Shown: positions 16,907 through 26,538, counted from the first letter of the stretch. The stretch: DNA of 61,931 nucleotides from Treponema sp. UBA792 (GCA_002296965.1 DBIW01000030.1:1-61931); one strand, 5' to 3'. The notes: generated by a model not told the origin, from the letters alone. A program made the numbers and translations.

Positions 16907-18010
16907 TTACAGGTTGTCAAAGAACCCCTTTGCCTTCAGCAGCTCCGCGTTGAGAATTCCCCCCAATGCGGCGCCACGTTTTGTGTTGTGACTGAGAGCC
17001 ACAAATTTTATGTCAAATACCGGACATTTTCTTAGGCGGCCGATTACGCAGGCCATTCCCTTTTCCGTCTCCCTGTCGCGCCTCGGCTGAGGTCTGTTCA
17101 CCTCGTGGCGTACCACAATCGGATGCTCAGGCGCGCTCGGAAGATTCAGCTCCTGCGGAAGGGACGAGAATGAAGTCCATGCTTTTTCAATCTCCTCAAG
17201 AGAAGGCTTCTTGTCCTCCGGCAGATCGAATTCGAGAGACACGCAGGCGGTATGCCCGTCGATTACCGGAACCCTTGTGCAGGTTGACGACACCAGCGGG
17301 CCGGCCGCATTCTCTATCCGTCCTCCGGAAACTTTTCCGAGAATTTTGAGACATTCCTTCTCCGTCTTCTCCTCTTCGCCTCCGATATACGGAACGATGT
17401 TATCTATCATGTCGAACGACGGAACGCCCGGATAACCGGCTCCGCTTGTGGCCTGCAGAGTCGTTACTACCATCCTCTTCACCGGCCATCCGGCCTGCTC
17501 AAGAGCATAGATTGGCATCATGTATGTCTGGAGCGAGCAGTTCGGTTTTACGGCGATAAAGCCCTTGTCCCAGCCGTGATGTTTCTTCTGCTCGGCGATT
17601 ATATCCAGGTGCTTCCAGTTTATCTCAGGAACAAGCATCGGAACATCATCCGTCCAACGGTTTGCGCTTGCGTTTGACACGACCGGAATTCCTTCCGCCG
17701 CATAAGCCGCTTCGAGAGCCTTTATCTCGTCCTTGCCCATTTCCAGCGCGCTGAACACGAATTTGCATTTTCCTAGAGCGAGCTTCTCGTCATTCGCATC
17801 CTGAACGGTCAGCTCCGCGACTTTTTCCGGAATGTCACTTCCGATAAGCCACCTTTCCGCGACGGCATCCTTATAAAGCTTTCCCGCGCTGCGCGGACTT
17901 GCCGCCACATAAGTGACCTCAAACCAGGGGTGATTCTCAAGCAGTTTTATGTAACGCTGTCCGACCATTCCGGTCGCACCGAGCACTCCGACTTTTATTT
18001 TTTCTTCCAT
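16907..18010 (-). CDS. asd: Aspartate-semialdehyde dehydrogenase
   Basis: Asd reduces aspartyl phosphate to the semialdehyde, the branch point to lysine, diaminopimelate, threonine and methionine. The 367-residue protein has the NADP-binding GVLGATGMVGQRY at the N-terminus, the catalytic Cys in VKPNCSLQ, and the substrate-binding His region IDGHTACVSLEF. The sequence fits the archaeal/fungal-type subgroup rather than the E. coli type. GGGAGAATTTTT precedes the ATG. It follows dapA after 93 nt, so the two probably form an operon for diaminopimelate supply to peptidoglycan. Confidence 0.93.
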   Translation of the reverse strand: MEEKIKVGVLGATGMVGQRYIKLLENHPWFEVTYVAASPRSAGKLYKDAVAERWLIGSDIPEKVAELTVQDANDEKLALGKCKFVFSALEMGKDEIKALEAAYAAEGIPVVSNASANRWTDDVPMLVPEINWKHLDIIAEQKKHHGWDKGFIAVKPNCSLQTYMMPIYALEQAGWPVKRMVVTTLQATSGAGYPGVPSFDMIDNIVPYIGGEEEKTEKECLKILGKVSGGRIENAAGPLVSSTCTRVPVIDGHTACVSLEFDLPEDKKPSLEEIEKAWTSFSSLPQELNLPSAPEHPIVVRHEVNRPQPRRDRETEKGMACVIGRLRKCPVFDIKFVALSHNTKRGAALGGILNAELLKAKGFFDNL

Positions 18011-18103
18011 AAAAATTCTCCCAAAAATTTATCCGATATTAAAGAATTTAAGCCGGTTTTCCGGCCGTTTCCGCGGAAACTGTTCCGGTTCTGTCCGGTC
18101 AGC

Positions 18104-19018
18104 TCAGAGTCCGCATTCGGCTATTGCCGCCTGGATTGTCTTTTTCGCGCTTTCTGTAACCTCGACCAGCGGAAGGCGCACGGCTCCGGCCGGAAGCCCC
18201 TTGAAATTCATCGCGTATTTTATCGAAGTCGGATTTCCGTCCACAAAGGCAGCCTTGAAGAACGGCATCATTCTGTAATGGATTTTTCTTGCCGCCTCAA
18301 AGTCTCCGGAAAGAGCCTTTTGGGTCATTTCCGCTATTACCGCCGGAGCAAGGTTCGACACTACAGATATTACTCCGTCCCCTCCGGCCGCGACCAGAGG
18401 AAGCGTAAGACTGTCGTCACCGGAAAGCACGGCGAAATCAGGATTCCTGTTCTTTATCTGTGCGATTACATCCATCATCTGCCCTACGTTTCCGCTCGCT
18501 TCCTTTACTCCCGCGATGTTGGGAAGTTCCGCGATTCTTGCGAGAAGATCGGTCGGAATGTTCAGACCTGTGCGTCCCTGAATGTTGTACACGATAATCG
18601 GAATTCCCACATTCGAGACAGCCTCAAAATGACGGAAAATTCCTTCTTTTGACGGCTTGTTGTAGTATGGCGTGACGACAAGAGCCGCATCCGCGCCGGC
18701 TTTCTTTGCGCGTTCCGTGTACATGACGGCATCGCGCGTATTGTTGCTTCCTGCTCCGAGAATCACTGGAATTTTTCTGCCGGATGATTTCTCGAAGGCG
18801 GAAACCTCCTCGTTCACGATTGTAATCAGCCTGTCCTCCTCGGAACCGGGGCGTTCGTCAAGCGTCGGTGTCTCGGCCGTTGTTCCAAGCGGAACAAGAC
18901 CGTCAATGCCCTGCTCAAGCTGGAATTTTACGTTGCTGCGGAATCCGTCATAATCAACGGAGCCGTCACTGTTCATTGGTGTTATGAGCGCCGTGAATGC
19001 GCCGTGGAATTTTGTCAT
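18104..19018 (-). CDS. dapA: 4-hydroxy-tetrahydrodipicolinate synthase
   Basis: DapA condenses pyruvate with aspartate semialdehyde. The 304-residue TIM barrel has FTALITPM at the N-terminus, LVPLGTTAETPTL, the Tyr of VYNIQGRTGLN and the Schiff-base Lys in IAGVKEASGN. These are the expected catalytic residues. AGGAGCGGAACAG before the ATG gives a ribosome-binding site. It is the first gene of a dapA-asd pair. Related aldolases (NanA-type) are possible from sequence alone but the asd neighbour makes DapA the best call. Confidence 0.93.
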   Translation of the reverse strand: MTKFHGAFTALITPMNSDGSVDYDGFRSNVKFQLEQGIDGLVPLGTTAETPTLDERPGSEEDRLITIVNEEVSAFEKSSGRKIPVILGAGSNNTRDAVMYTERAKKAGADAALVVTPYYNKPSKEGIFRHFEAVSNVGIPIIVYNIQGRTGLNIPTDLLARIAELPNIAGVKEASGNVGQMMDVIAQIKNRNPDFAVLSGDDSLTLPLVAAGGDGVISVVSNLAPAVIAEMTQKALSGDFEAARKIHYRMMPFFKAAFVDGNPTSIKYAMNFKGLPAGAVRLPLVEVTESAKKTIQAAIAECGL

Positions 19019-19190
19019 CTGTTCCGCTCCTGTTTGAAGATGGAATTAGGAAATTTCGGTGAACAGTATTGCACTTTGACTGTAAAAATTCAAGCGGATT
19101 TAAGAATCATGCTTCCGTCTGTTCTCCGCTGCGCGCGTTGCGTTCATAAACTTGAAATATAACTGGAATTATCATATATTAACTGTTATT

Positions 19191-20762
19191 ATGGCTAAGA
19201 ACAATGAGAGCAAGGAAAAGGCGCCGGTTCAGGAGAAGGAGTCTCCGGTCGGATTTTTTCAGAACCTTATAATGAGTCTTTTCAAGTCCGCAGATCCGGA
19301 AGTCGAGAACAGGCGGAAGCTTAGGGTCATTGCAAAAAATCTTTCAAAGACGAAATATCATAATTTCTACCGTCCTGGATCGGCCGAAATGCAGGCTCCG
19401 TTCGCAAGGCTTATCTACGAAATTTACAGGCTTGTGGCGCCGGCGCAGGCGATGTTCAAAGCCAATCAGAATATAAAGCTGTTCCAGCGCCAGATAATGA
19501 ACTATTCGCTTTCGGAACAGCAGGTGAATCTGCTCGGTCATTTCAGCGAGGAGTATCTTTTTGACACCGCAAAGAAAATTCCTCTCAGGCAGCTTCAGCA
19601 GCAGACGGAATCCGACCTTGAGTCATTTTCCACGGGATTTGACGCAAAACGTGCCGCCGATACGGAGAATCTGTACCGCACGTTCATGCTTTTCCGTGAT
19701 TTCTGTATGTTTGACTTTTATTTCATGCTCAAGAAATTTGACTCCGGGCTTCAGGAGAATGTCTTTACGGAGACACCGCAGTTCAGCAAGGTCAATGCGG
19801 AGTATGTCCTTGATGACCTGAAGGATTTTATGACGGTGGCGTATCCGCTTTCGGAAGATGTCTCCTGGAATCCGCTTTTCGAGATGCTCAAGGCGACTCA
19901 CGGAACCGATTTTGTCTCCGCCGCCAACTGGAAGAAAATTGTCGCCAGACTTAAGATGATTCAGCTTTCCGGAGCGCTTGACATGATTGTCCGCCTGATT
20001 TCAAAGAATCCTGACTATGAGGCCGAGGTCAAGGGCAACAGGATTTCCATCGTGGAGCCTTATGTAGACAGCGTTCAGGATTCGGCTAGAAAGGTTCTTT
20101 CCGAGATTGCTGAGCGCCAGAAGGAATCCAGGGTCGGAAACATATCAGTTCAGATTTTCGGGCAGAACACGGCGCAGAATCTCAAGAACTACACTGAATC
20201 CATGAATGCGGTTCTGGAGAAAAAAGGCCTGAACAGGTGCGCCTACACGGAGCCGCTGAATTATCTCAAGACGTTCCTTCTTGAATATGTAAAGACGGAT
20301 ATGCGCCAGTATTTTGATGTGGTGGTGATACGCGGGCAGTGGGATGCCTCGCTTTCCGCGCCTATGTCGAACGCATATCAGGATCTTCTGAACATTTCGG
20401 ACAGAATCACCGAATTCGACGCCTCGCTTGCGGAGGACGGCTCAATCGGAATGAAGATAAAGACCCTGCTCCCTAAGACCGCCCACGATGCCGGCGCGGA
20501 GAACATAATCAACCGGCTTGTGGGGGATGCGGATGATCAGGCCAAGGGATTCATCCTGTCCGGCACGCATGATTTTGTCACGATTGGAAAGACGATGAAG
20601 CAGCTGATAGAGGACATTTCAAAGCCGAAGCCTGTGATTGTCCAGAACTGGCGGGAACTTGAGAAGTATTCCGAGACTCCGCTCAAGGAATTCAGCGTGG
20701 GCATATACAAAAAAATCTATCTCTTCGTGCAGCTTGTAAAGACCTATCTTGAGGACAACTGA
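19191..20762 (+). CDS. Conserved cytoplasmic protein of unknown function
   Basis: I do not recognise a family for this 523-residue protein. It has no signal peptide. The N-terminus is Lys/Glu-rich (KNNESKEKAPVQEKE), then comes a mainly alpha-helical body with many charged and aromatic residues. The start at 19191 is chosen because TTGAAA-17 nt-TATATT ends 10 nt before it; an ATG at 19152 would lie inside that -35 box. It stands alone between dapA and metI and is followed by its own terminator. Strong conservation in spirochaetes is my expectation, not shown. Confidence 0.75.
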   Translation: MAKNNESKEKAPVQEKESPVGFFQNLIMSLFKSADPEVENRRKLRVIAKNLSKTKYHNFYRPGSAEMQAPFARLIYEIYRLVAPAQAMFKANQNIKLFQRQIMNYSLSEQQVNLLGHFSEEYLFDTAKKIPLRQLQQQTESDLESFSTGFDAKRAADTENLYRTFMLFRDFCMFDFYFMLKKFDSGLQENVFTETPQFSKVNAEYVLDDLKDFMTVAYPLSEDVSWNPLFEMLKATHGTDFVSAANWKKIVARLKMIQLSGALDMIVRLISKNPDYEAEVKGNRISIVEPYVDSVQDSARKVLSEIAERQKESRVGNISVQIFGQNTAQNLKNYTESMNAVLEKKGLNRCAYTEPLNYLKTFLLEYVKTDMRQYFDVVVIRGQWDASLSAPMSNAYQDLLNISDRITEFDASLAEDGSIGMKIKTLLPKTAHDAGAENIINRLVGDADDQAKGFILSGTHDFVTIGKTMKQLIEDISKPKPVIVQNWRELEKYSETPLKEFSVGIYKKIYLFVQLVKTYLEDN

Positions 20763-20779
20763 GCCCGGTTTCTTTTGTG

Positions 20780-20825
20780 AAGGATTCTGTTCCGGATGCT
20801 GTTTTTCCGGCAGAATCCTTTTTTT
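20780..20825 (+). terminator. Terminator after the unknown 523-aa gene
   Basis: AAGGATTCTG (20780-20789) pairs with CAGAATCCTT (20811-20820) and runs into seven T residues. It overlaps the end of the convergent metI gene. Confidence 0.85.
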
Positions 20826-21486
20826 ATCTTCTTGCGCTCATGGAATTTGATATTTTGGTTCCGATGAACTGGATTATTTCCACAAGAATCAGGATGATTA
20901 TCACCGAAACGGCCATTATTCCCGGCCTGAACCGCTGGTAGCCGTATCTTATCGCAAGGTCGCCTAGTCCGCCGCCGCCGATTGCGCCGGCCATCGCAGA
21001 ATATCCTATCAGGTTGATTATTGTAAGCGTGATTCCGTCCACAATCGCCGGTCTCGCCTCCGGAATCAGAACCTTGTATATCGTCTGCCAGACTGTCGAG
21101 CCCATTGAGCGCGCCGCCTGAATCACGCCGTTGTCCACTTCCTTGAGCGCGGATTCCATGAGCCGCGCCACGAACGGAGCCGCCGCTATCGAAAGCGGAA
21201 CGATTGTCGCCTTTGTTCCGATGGTTGTTCCGACGACAATCCGCGAGAGGGGAAAGAGCAGAATCATAAGTATGATGAACGGAAATGAGCGCAGCGCATT
21301 CACTATTCTTGTCAGCACCTGATATAGCACCGGTTTCGGCTTGATTCCGGTCTCCGGATCCGTAACGCAGAGAAGAACTCCAAGCGGAAGACCGAGAATA
21401 AGGCTGAAGACAGTGGAAAAGATGACCATCTGCAGCGTCTGAAGTGTCGCCGTCCCTATAAGGCTGAAATATTTCTCAAAATTCAT
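20824..21486 (-). CDS. metI: Methionine ABC transporter permease MetI
   Basis: This 220-residue inner-membrane protein has five to six helices and the EAA-type coupling loop (RSMGSTVWQTIYKVLIPEARP). It is typical of MetI, which with MetN imports methionine. The start at 21486 follows GGGAGAAAAT. metN is upstream with a 60-nt gap containing a small hairpin. The binding protein MetQ is not next to it and must be elsewhere if the system is complete. Confidence 0.88.
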   Translation of the reverse strand: MNFEKYFSLIGTATLQTLQMVIFSTVFSLILGLPLGVLLCVTDPETGIKPKPVLYQVLTRIVNALRSFPFIILMILLFPLSRIVVGTTIGTKATIVPLSIAAAPFVARLMESALKEVDNGVIQAARSMGSTVWQTIYKVLIPEARPAIVDGITLTIINLIGYSAMAGAIGGGGLGDLAIRYGYQRFRPGIMAVSVIIILILVEIIQFIGTKISNSMSARR

Positions 21487-21513
21487 ATTTTCTCCCAAAA
21501 AGTCAATAAGAAA

Positions 21514-21528
21514 GTTTGCGACGCAAAC
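21514..21528. repeat. Perfect hairpin between metN and metI
   Basis: GTTTGCG and CGCAAAC flank a single base. It may tune expression or mRNA stability between the two genes; no T-run follows, so it is not a terminator. Confidence 0.4.
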
Positions 21529-21546
21529 CTGTTCTCCGGCGGAATT

Positions 21547-22575
21547 CTACTGCTGCGGAATTTCCTCGACCATAACTCCCGAATTACGCAGGAATTCAAC
21601 CGCCTCGCGTACTTTCCCGTCTGCGCCGCTCATATCCACAATCATTTCTCCGACACGTCCCGACGCGAGTTTCTGAATTCCGGCCGCCCTTATGTTGAAT
21701 TCTACGTCGATTTTTCGTGCCATCCGGCTTAATATCGGCTCGTCCGGCAGCGAATCGGGAAAACTGAGCCTGAATGCGCCGCCCTTGTTCGACCATCTGA
21801 TTATTCCCGTGTCTGCCGGAGACTGCGCGGATGATATGTTCGCGATAAAGTCTTTTGTGACACTGTTCTGCGGATTCAGGAAAATGTCGTTCACCGTGCC
21901 CTTTTCCACGACTTTTCCGTTGTCCACGACCGCGACACGGCTGCAGGCATCCCGGACGACCTCCATCTGGTGAGTTATCATTACTACGGTCAGGTTCATC
22001 TGGGACTGTATTTTTCTGATTAGATTCAGGATTGATTTTGTCGTCTGCGGATCAAGCGCGCTTGTCGCCTCGTCGCAGAAGAGGATGTCCGGCCTGTTCG
22101 CAAGCGCGCGGGCAATCGCAATCCTCTGCTTCTGTCCGCCCGAAAGCGTGCTGATTCTGGCGTCATGGCGGTCAGAAAGCTCCACCAGCGAAAGCATTTC
22201 ATCCACGCGTTCGGCGATCTTTTTTTTGGGGCAGCCGCATATTTCAAGCGGATAGGCGATGTTCTGCGCCGCCGTCCTTGAGCTGAAAAGATTGAAGTGC
22301 TGGAAAATCATTCCGATTCTCCGCCGCTGCAGCTCAAGCTCCTTTTCCGAAAGATTGTCCACGCGTATTCTGCCGTAAAGGACTTCGCCGCTGTCCGGAC
22401 GTTCCATCATGCTTATCAGGCGCACGAGCGTTGATTTTCCGGCTCCGCTTTTTCCTATGATTCCGAATATCTGGTTTGACGGAATCTCGAGCGATATTCC
22501 GTCAACAGCCCTGACTTCCGTAGAATTTTTGCCGGCTGAATAAGTCTTGAACAAATTGTTTAAAGTAATTTCCAT
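21547..22575 (-). CDS. metN: Methionine ABC transporter ATPase MetN
   Basis: This 342-residue ATPase has Walker A GKSGAGKST (about 40), the signature LSGGQKQRIAIARAL, Walker B DILFCDEATSALD and the H-loop ITHQMEV. A C-terminal NIL domain (about 265-342) is the methionine-sensing domain of MetN and distinguishes it from general amino-acid ATPases. It is first in metNI and has its own promoter. No SAM riboswitch is seen in its short leader. Confidence 0.92.
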   Translation of the reverse strand: MEITLNNLFKTYSAGKNSTEVRAVDGISLEIPSNQIFGIIGKSGAGKSTLVRLISMMERPDSGEVLYGRIRVDNLSEKELELQRRRIGMIFQHFNLFSSRTAAQNIAYPLEICGCPKKKIAERVDEMLSLVELSDRHDARISTLSGGQKQRIAIARALANRPDILFCDEATSALDPQTTKSILNLIRKIQSQMNLTVVMITHQMEVVRDACSRVAVVDNGKVVEKGTVNDIFLNPQNSVTKDFIANISSAQSPADTGIIRWSNKGGAFRLSFPDSLPDEPILSRMARKIDVEFNIRAAGIQKLASGRVGEMIVDMSGADGKVREAVEFLRNSGVMVEEIPQQ

Positions 22576-22609
22576 TTAAAATCCCGAATTCTGCTTTTGT
22601 TGCCCTAGG

Positions 22610-22638
22610 ATTATAATAAATCTTATGCCGTATTACAA
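22610..22638 (-). promoter_or_regulatory. Promoter of metNI
   Basis: Read on the minus strand, TTGTAA (22638-22633) and TATAAT (22615-22610) are 17 nt apart. The boxes are identical to those of the ACP operon. The leader is about 30 nt. Confidence 0.7.
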
Positions 22639-22698
22639 TGATTCGTCCGGGATGTTTGTTGAAGGTTTTGTTTTGCGGAGTCTTCCGCGGAAACCGCC

Positions 22699-24405
22699 TC
22701 AGCCGCAGCTGGCGATGAACGGCGGGCAGACCACGTCAAACGGAGCTGAGTCCGTGTCCGTTTCCGGAAGACGGACATATTCATCTCCAAGACACAGCTC
22801 TTCCGCAAAGACATTGTCAACGTCCGGAAAGACAATCTCGTGCGTCTGGAAATACGTCTCGTTGTTCTCCTCATAGTTTTTGTCCAGGCTGTCTCCGTCT
22901 GAAAATTCGCTTATGTCCACGGCGAATTCCGTCTGTCCGTCAGCGCCGGCTGCGGTCTGTGTCCCGTCGGGAACAAGCTCCTCAAGCTCGGCCGCATCTG
23001 CGGAATTCTGCGGCTCCGGGCACTGCTCAAGCTCCGGAATTTCCTCTATATCGTCAATGCCGTCTATTTCCTCGAACTGTCCGTCCGGAATTTTGACCGG
23101 AACAGCCCTTTCCCTGCTGACCGGCTGCTGTTCTGTTCTCCGCAGCAGCTCCTCCAGAAGCTTTCTTATCTGGTCAAGGTCTTCCTCCTGCCTCTGCTGA
23201 CGGATTCCGGATTTTTTCTCCAGCGCGTTCAGAATTTCGTTCCAGTTCCGCTCCAGAATCAGGTTCACCGCGGCATCGTTTTTATCCGCTTTTCTGCCGA
23301 GCGCCTTTTTTATCTCCGCGGAAAGTTCCTCCTCCCGTCCGCGGATTGTTTCCGCAAGCCCCGCCCAGCCGGAGTCTCCGTTGCCGTCAAGAAATTCCTG
23401 AATCATTTCCGCCTGAATTCTTCTGATTCTGTAAGAGAGTTCGGCTCCGGAATCTCCGCGTATGTTCAGCAGGAAAAAAAACATCAGAAAAACTGTCACG
23501 GAAAAACATATCTGCAGAATCACGATGCTCTGTCCGGGGATAAAAAGCGCGCTTCCGTCAATCACTTCTCCGGCCATTATTTTTGCCGCGGAAGTTATCA
23601 GAATCCATGGAGAGCCGCCGCTTTCCGCCGTTATCTGAACCGCCTCCGATGTGTGTCCGTTCTTCCAGGCGGAGATTACGGCTTTCTCAAAATCATCTTC
23701 AGACCTTCCCGGAATTCCTGTGACGAATCCTCCGTAGCCGCGTCCGTCCGAGACCGGAAGAATTCTTTCCTCCGGATATGTGATTCCTGCCGCCGCAAGG
23801 TGACGGGAAATTCCGTCCTGTGAAAAATAAAACGCGAAAAATCCGGAGAACTGATGGCCGCTGAAAAACGGCATCGTGACAATAACACGTCTTCTGTCAA
23901 AGAAAATTCCGGCTTCTTCCTGCGGTCTGATCAGCTCAGTGTCCGGCTCGCCCGAATTCCTGACAAGATCCGTGTAGTTTATGTATTCCCTGATGATTCC
24001 GCTGCTTCTGAGGAGATCCGTCGTGTCGAATGTGCTGAAATGAATCCGTCTTCCGTCCGCGCCGATCAGACGGACACCGTCCAGCCCGTCAAAATCCATG
24101 AAAATCTGCTCCATGCAGATACGCGTCTCAGTCGCCTCCTTTTCTGTGGGAGCGGCTTTCAGGTAGCTTTCGGTGTACTGTGAATTCAGGACTTTTTCCC
24201 GGACTTCCTCCGTGAACCTGTCAAAATATTCCGACAGCGCTGACTCCATGCTGACGGTACGGCGCTGTACGGCTGAAATTTTTGCGCGGCTGTAGAAATT
24301 CCGCTGCGCCCTTGAGAAAGTGTCGCTGTTCGAGAAGATTATGAATGCCGCCGAAAGTAGGGCGGTCAGCAGGATGCTGATGGCTGTTTTCTGTACAGAA
24401 TTCAA
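22699..24405 (-). CDS. Membrane protein with a periplasmic sensor-like domain and an acidic cytoplasmic tail
   Basis: This 568-residue protein has a membrane helix at about 7-25, an extracytoplasmic region of about 270 residues with a PAS/Cache-like pattern (DGVRLIGADGRRIHFST), and a second helix at about 295-318 (VILQICFSVTVFLMFFFL). A cytoplasmic coiled-coil-like part and a highly acidic C-terminus (many EELEEL/DGIDDIEEI stretches) follow. No kinase, HAMP or GGDEF motif is visible. The fold is like a receptor, but the output is unknown. It follows the PEGA-like gene by 21 nt in one transcription unit. Confidence 0.65.
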   Translation of the reverse strand: MNSVQKTAISILLTALLSAAFIIFSNSDTFSRAQRNFYSRAKISAVQRRTVSMESALSEYFDRFTEEVREKVLNSQYTESYLKAAPTEKEATETRICMEQIFMDFDGLDGVRLIGADGRRIHFSTFDTTDLLRSSGIIREYINYTDLVRNSGEPDTELIRPQEEAGIFFDRRRVIVTMPFFSGHQFSGFFAFYFSQDGISRHLAAAGITYPEERILPVSDGRGYGGFVTGIPGRSEDDFEKAVISAWKNGHTSEAVQITAESGGSPWILITSAAKIMAGEVIDGSALFIPGQSIVILQICFSVTVFLMFFFLLNIRGDSGAELSYRIRRIQAEMIQEFLDGNGDSGWAGLAETIRGREEELSAEIKKALGRKADKNDAAVNLILERNWNEILNALEKKSGIRQQRQEEDLDQIRKLLEELLRRTEQQPVSRERAVPVKIPDGQFEEIDGIDDIEEIPELEQCPEPQNSADAAELEELVPDGTQTAAGADGQTEFAVDISEFSDGDSLDKNYEENNETYFQTHEIVFPDVDNVFAEELCLGDEYVRLPETDTDSAPFDVVCPPFIASCG

Positions 24406-24426
24406 TATGAACCTCTTGGCGGAGAA

Positions 24427-25428
24427 TCATTCCTCCGTGACTTCAAGCGAGACGGAAAAATCTGCCCTGTATGTTTTCCCCTTTATCGCCGAGATTGAGC
24501 GCACAATCTGGTAGTCTCCGATCGCGAACTGCAGGGTGTGCTCGCCCTCGGAAATCTTGAATTCATGTCCGGTGAGATTCTGCTTTTCGCCGTCAAGAGT
24601 GATTTCTGTTCCTTCCGGCGCAGTTATTATAAGCGTCGGTTCTATGCTTTTCATTTCGACAGGCAGGGAAATTGTCTGCGCCTTGTCTATGCGGACGGTT
24701 CTTATCTCGCTGCGGTATGAATCTGATATGACGGAGATGTTGTGGACTCCGGTGTCAAGGATAAAGCTTCCGGAGGTTCCGCTGAATTTTACAGGCTCGT
24801 CGTCAATAAAAACTGAGCAAGGAAGAAGTTCTCCGTCCGGCGGGACAAGGCTCATCTCAAGCCGTCCCTTGTTTATCAGTACAGGTTTTACGGTCATGGA
24901 AATCTGCGCGTTCATCGTCTCTTCCGGCACTCCTTTCATGACCGGCTGGAGTCTCAGGAAAATCACGTTTGCCGGAAAATCAAGCACATCGTCCATCGTG
25001 GTCGTGTACTGGTTTGACTTCATCCTGTGTTCCCGCCGCAAAGGAATCTGAAAAATCCAGGAAAGTCTTGCCGGAAGCGTGCCGACAAAAGCCCTTGTTC
25101 CTGAGTAGTCTATCTGCTGCGCGGAAGGAACGGGCTTTATTCCGGTGTAAACCGAGCAGGCTACGGAATCGCGCCAGGACGCGACTGACTCCGGAATCTC
25201 CATTTTTATTTCGATGCCTTCTATAAATGTTCTGTCTTCGGGGATAAAAACAGCCACGGCATCATTTGTCCCGGCTTTTACCGGCACATCCGGTTCAAGC
25301 GCCGAGTTCATTCTTACGATATGAGCCTTGCGCACCCTGAACGTCTCGGCATGGGAACCGGCTGCCGCGGCGAGAATCAGAAGAATTGAGAAAAATGTTT
25401 TTCCTGATTTAAATGAATTTTTAATCAT
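24427..25428 (-). CDS. Exported PEGA-like repeat protein
   Basis: This 333-residue protein has a clear signal peptide (FFSILLILAAAAGSHA). The C-terminal half has two PEGA-like beta modules, about 190-260 (GRLEMSLVPPDGELLPCSV) and 262-330 (IITAPEGTEITLDGE), of the kind found in surface-layer and envelope proteins. The N-terminal half is an unassigned beta-rich region. It is probably periplasmic. A promoter lies 28 nt upstream and the sensor-like gene follows closely. Confidence 0.7.
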   Translation of the reverse strand: MIKNSFKSGKTFFSILLILAAAAGSHAETFRVRKAHIVRMNSALEPDVPVKAGTNDAVAVFIPEDRTFIEGIEIKMEIPESVASWRDSVACSVYTGIKPVPSAQQIDYSGTRAFVGTLPARLSWIFQIPLRREHRMKSNQYTTTMDDVLDFPANVIFLRLQPVMKGVPEETMNAQISMTVKPVLINKGRLEMSLVPPDGELLPCSVFIDDEPVKFSGTSGSFILDTGVHNISVISDSYRSEIRTVRIDKAQTISLPVEMKSIEPTLIITAPEGTEITLDGEKQNLTGHEFKISEGEHTLQFAIGDYQIVRSISAIKGKTYRADFSVSLEVTEE

Positions 25429-25455
25429 CTGAACACCGCTTTTTATTTTTGCATA

Positions 25456-25484
25456 ATGATACAGGATATTGGCGTTTATGCCAA
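25456..25484 (-). promoter_or_regulatory. Promoter of the PEGA-like gene with inverted repeat at the -35
   Basis: On the minus strand TTGGCA (25484-25479) and TATCAT (25461-25456) are 17 nt apart. TTGGC (25469-25473) and GCCAA (25480-25484) form an inverted repeat over the -35, a possible operator. Confidence 0.5.
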
Positions 25485-25531
25485 ATGAAAAAATCCGTTT
25501 TTTTAGGGATTCGTGCGCAAGATTTTTGTCC

Positions 25532-25553
25532 GCGGCTTTGCGCCGTGAGCCGC
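25532..25553. repeat. Hairpin downstream of the M23 peptidase gene
   Basis: GCGGCT and AGCCGC pair across a 10-nt loop, 17 nt past the stop of the minus-strand peptidase gene. No T-run follows on that strand, so termination is uncertain. Confidence 0.35.
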
Positions 25554-25569
25554 ATCGAATTTTGCCTGT

Positions 25570-26538
25570 TCAGTTGAATCTGATTATCTCCGACGGATCC
25601 GCCGGAATTCCTCCCTGACGCAGCTCAAAGTGAAGATGCGGCCCTGTCGCCATTCCGGAGCTGCCGACGTACCCGATTGTCTCCTTTTTGCTGACGGATT
25701 CGTTTTTTCTTACGCTTATGCTGCTCAGATGGGCGTAGACGCTTGTCATTTTTCCCTTGTCGTGCGACAGGATCACGTAGTTTCCGAACACAGGATCGCC
25801 TTCTATGCACACTGCCGCCGTGCCGTCCTTTACCGCGAGAACCGGAGTTCCGGTTTTTGCCGCGAGATCTATTCCGTTGTGGTTCTTCCATTCGCCGGAA
25901 AACGGATTCCGCCTTTTCCCGAAAACCGAGGATATGGTGAATTCGTCCTTTCTGATTGGAAGGGTGAGCGTCGGGTCAAGAAAATAAAGCCTTTCCGTGG
26001 GACTGAATTTTCTGTTCACAAGAAAGATGAATTCCTTTGCGCCGAGCTTTACCGTCATGTTTTTTTCTCCGGAAAGCTCGTCCGCATGGCCTTCGCGGAG
26101 GACTGTCTCAAGCGCGGTTTCCGGGGGGCCTTTTACGATGAAAAGCCCCGGAACGGTCGGAATGACGAGAATTCTTCCGGCAAGCTGCTCGTCCGGGCTT
26201 TGGATGCTGTTCAATGTCGCTATGGTCTCGTAGCGGATGTTGAATCTTGCCGCTAGTTTTATCAGCGTCATGTCTCCGTCCGGCGAATGTCTGAAAAACA
26301 TCAGCTCCGGCTGTTTTCCTGAGGCGACAAGTCTGTAGTTGTTCTGAACTATCTTCTCGAAGTCGCGGAAAGCCTCGTCCCTGTTTGCGTAAAGCTTCCG
26401 GATTTCCGGAAGCCTGCCGGTTTCCAGCGCTGCGGTCTGCTGCGCGTGCGCCCGGATTCCCGGAAAAAGCGACATGAGAAACACGGAAATCAGAAGAATT
26501 TTCCTTTTAGTCGGGCGCGTTTTCAGTTTTCCGTCCAT
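25570..26538 (-). CDS. LysM-M23 family (LytM-type) peptidoglycan endopeptidase
   Basis: This 322-residue protein has a signal peptide (ILLISVFLMSLFPGIRAHA), a LysM-like region (about 88-130, DMTLIKLAARFNIRYETI) that binds peptidoglycan, and a C-terminal M23 domain. The zinc ligands are visible: His and Asp in NHNGIDLA and the HxH in GPHLHFEL. It should therefore be an active D,D- or L,D-endopeptidase acting on cross-links. Its start overlaps the 135-aa membrane gene by 32 nt, implying coupling. Its job may be cell division or envelope remodelling. Confidence 0.88.
   Translation of the reverse strand: MDGKLKTRPTKRKILLISVFLMSLFPGIRAHAQQTAALETGRLPEIRKLYANRDEAFRDFEKIVQNNYRLVASGKQPELMFFRHSPDGDMTLIKLAARFNIRYETIATLNSIQSPDEQLAGRILVIPTVPGLFIVKGPPETALETVLREGHADELSGEKNMTVKLGAKEFIFLVNRKFSPTERLYFLDPTLTLPIRKDEFTISSVFGKRRNPFSGEWKNHNGIDLAAKTGTPVLAVKDGTAAVCIEGDPVFGNYVILSHDKGKMTSVYAHLSSISVRKNESVSKKETIGYVGSSGMATGPHLHFELRQGGIPADPSEIIRFN

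Noticed and set aside
22576..22698. Possible SAM riboswitch before metN
   Set aside because: The leader is only about 30 nt long and has no SAM-aptamer consensus.
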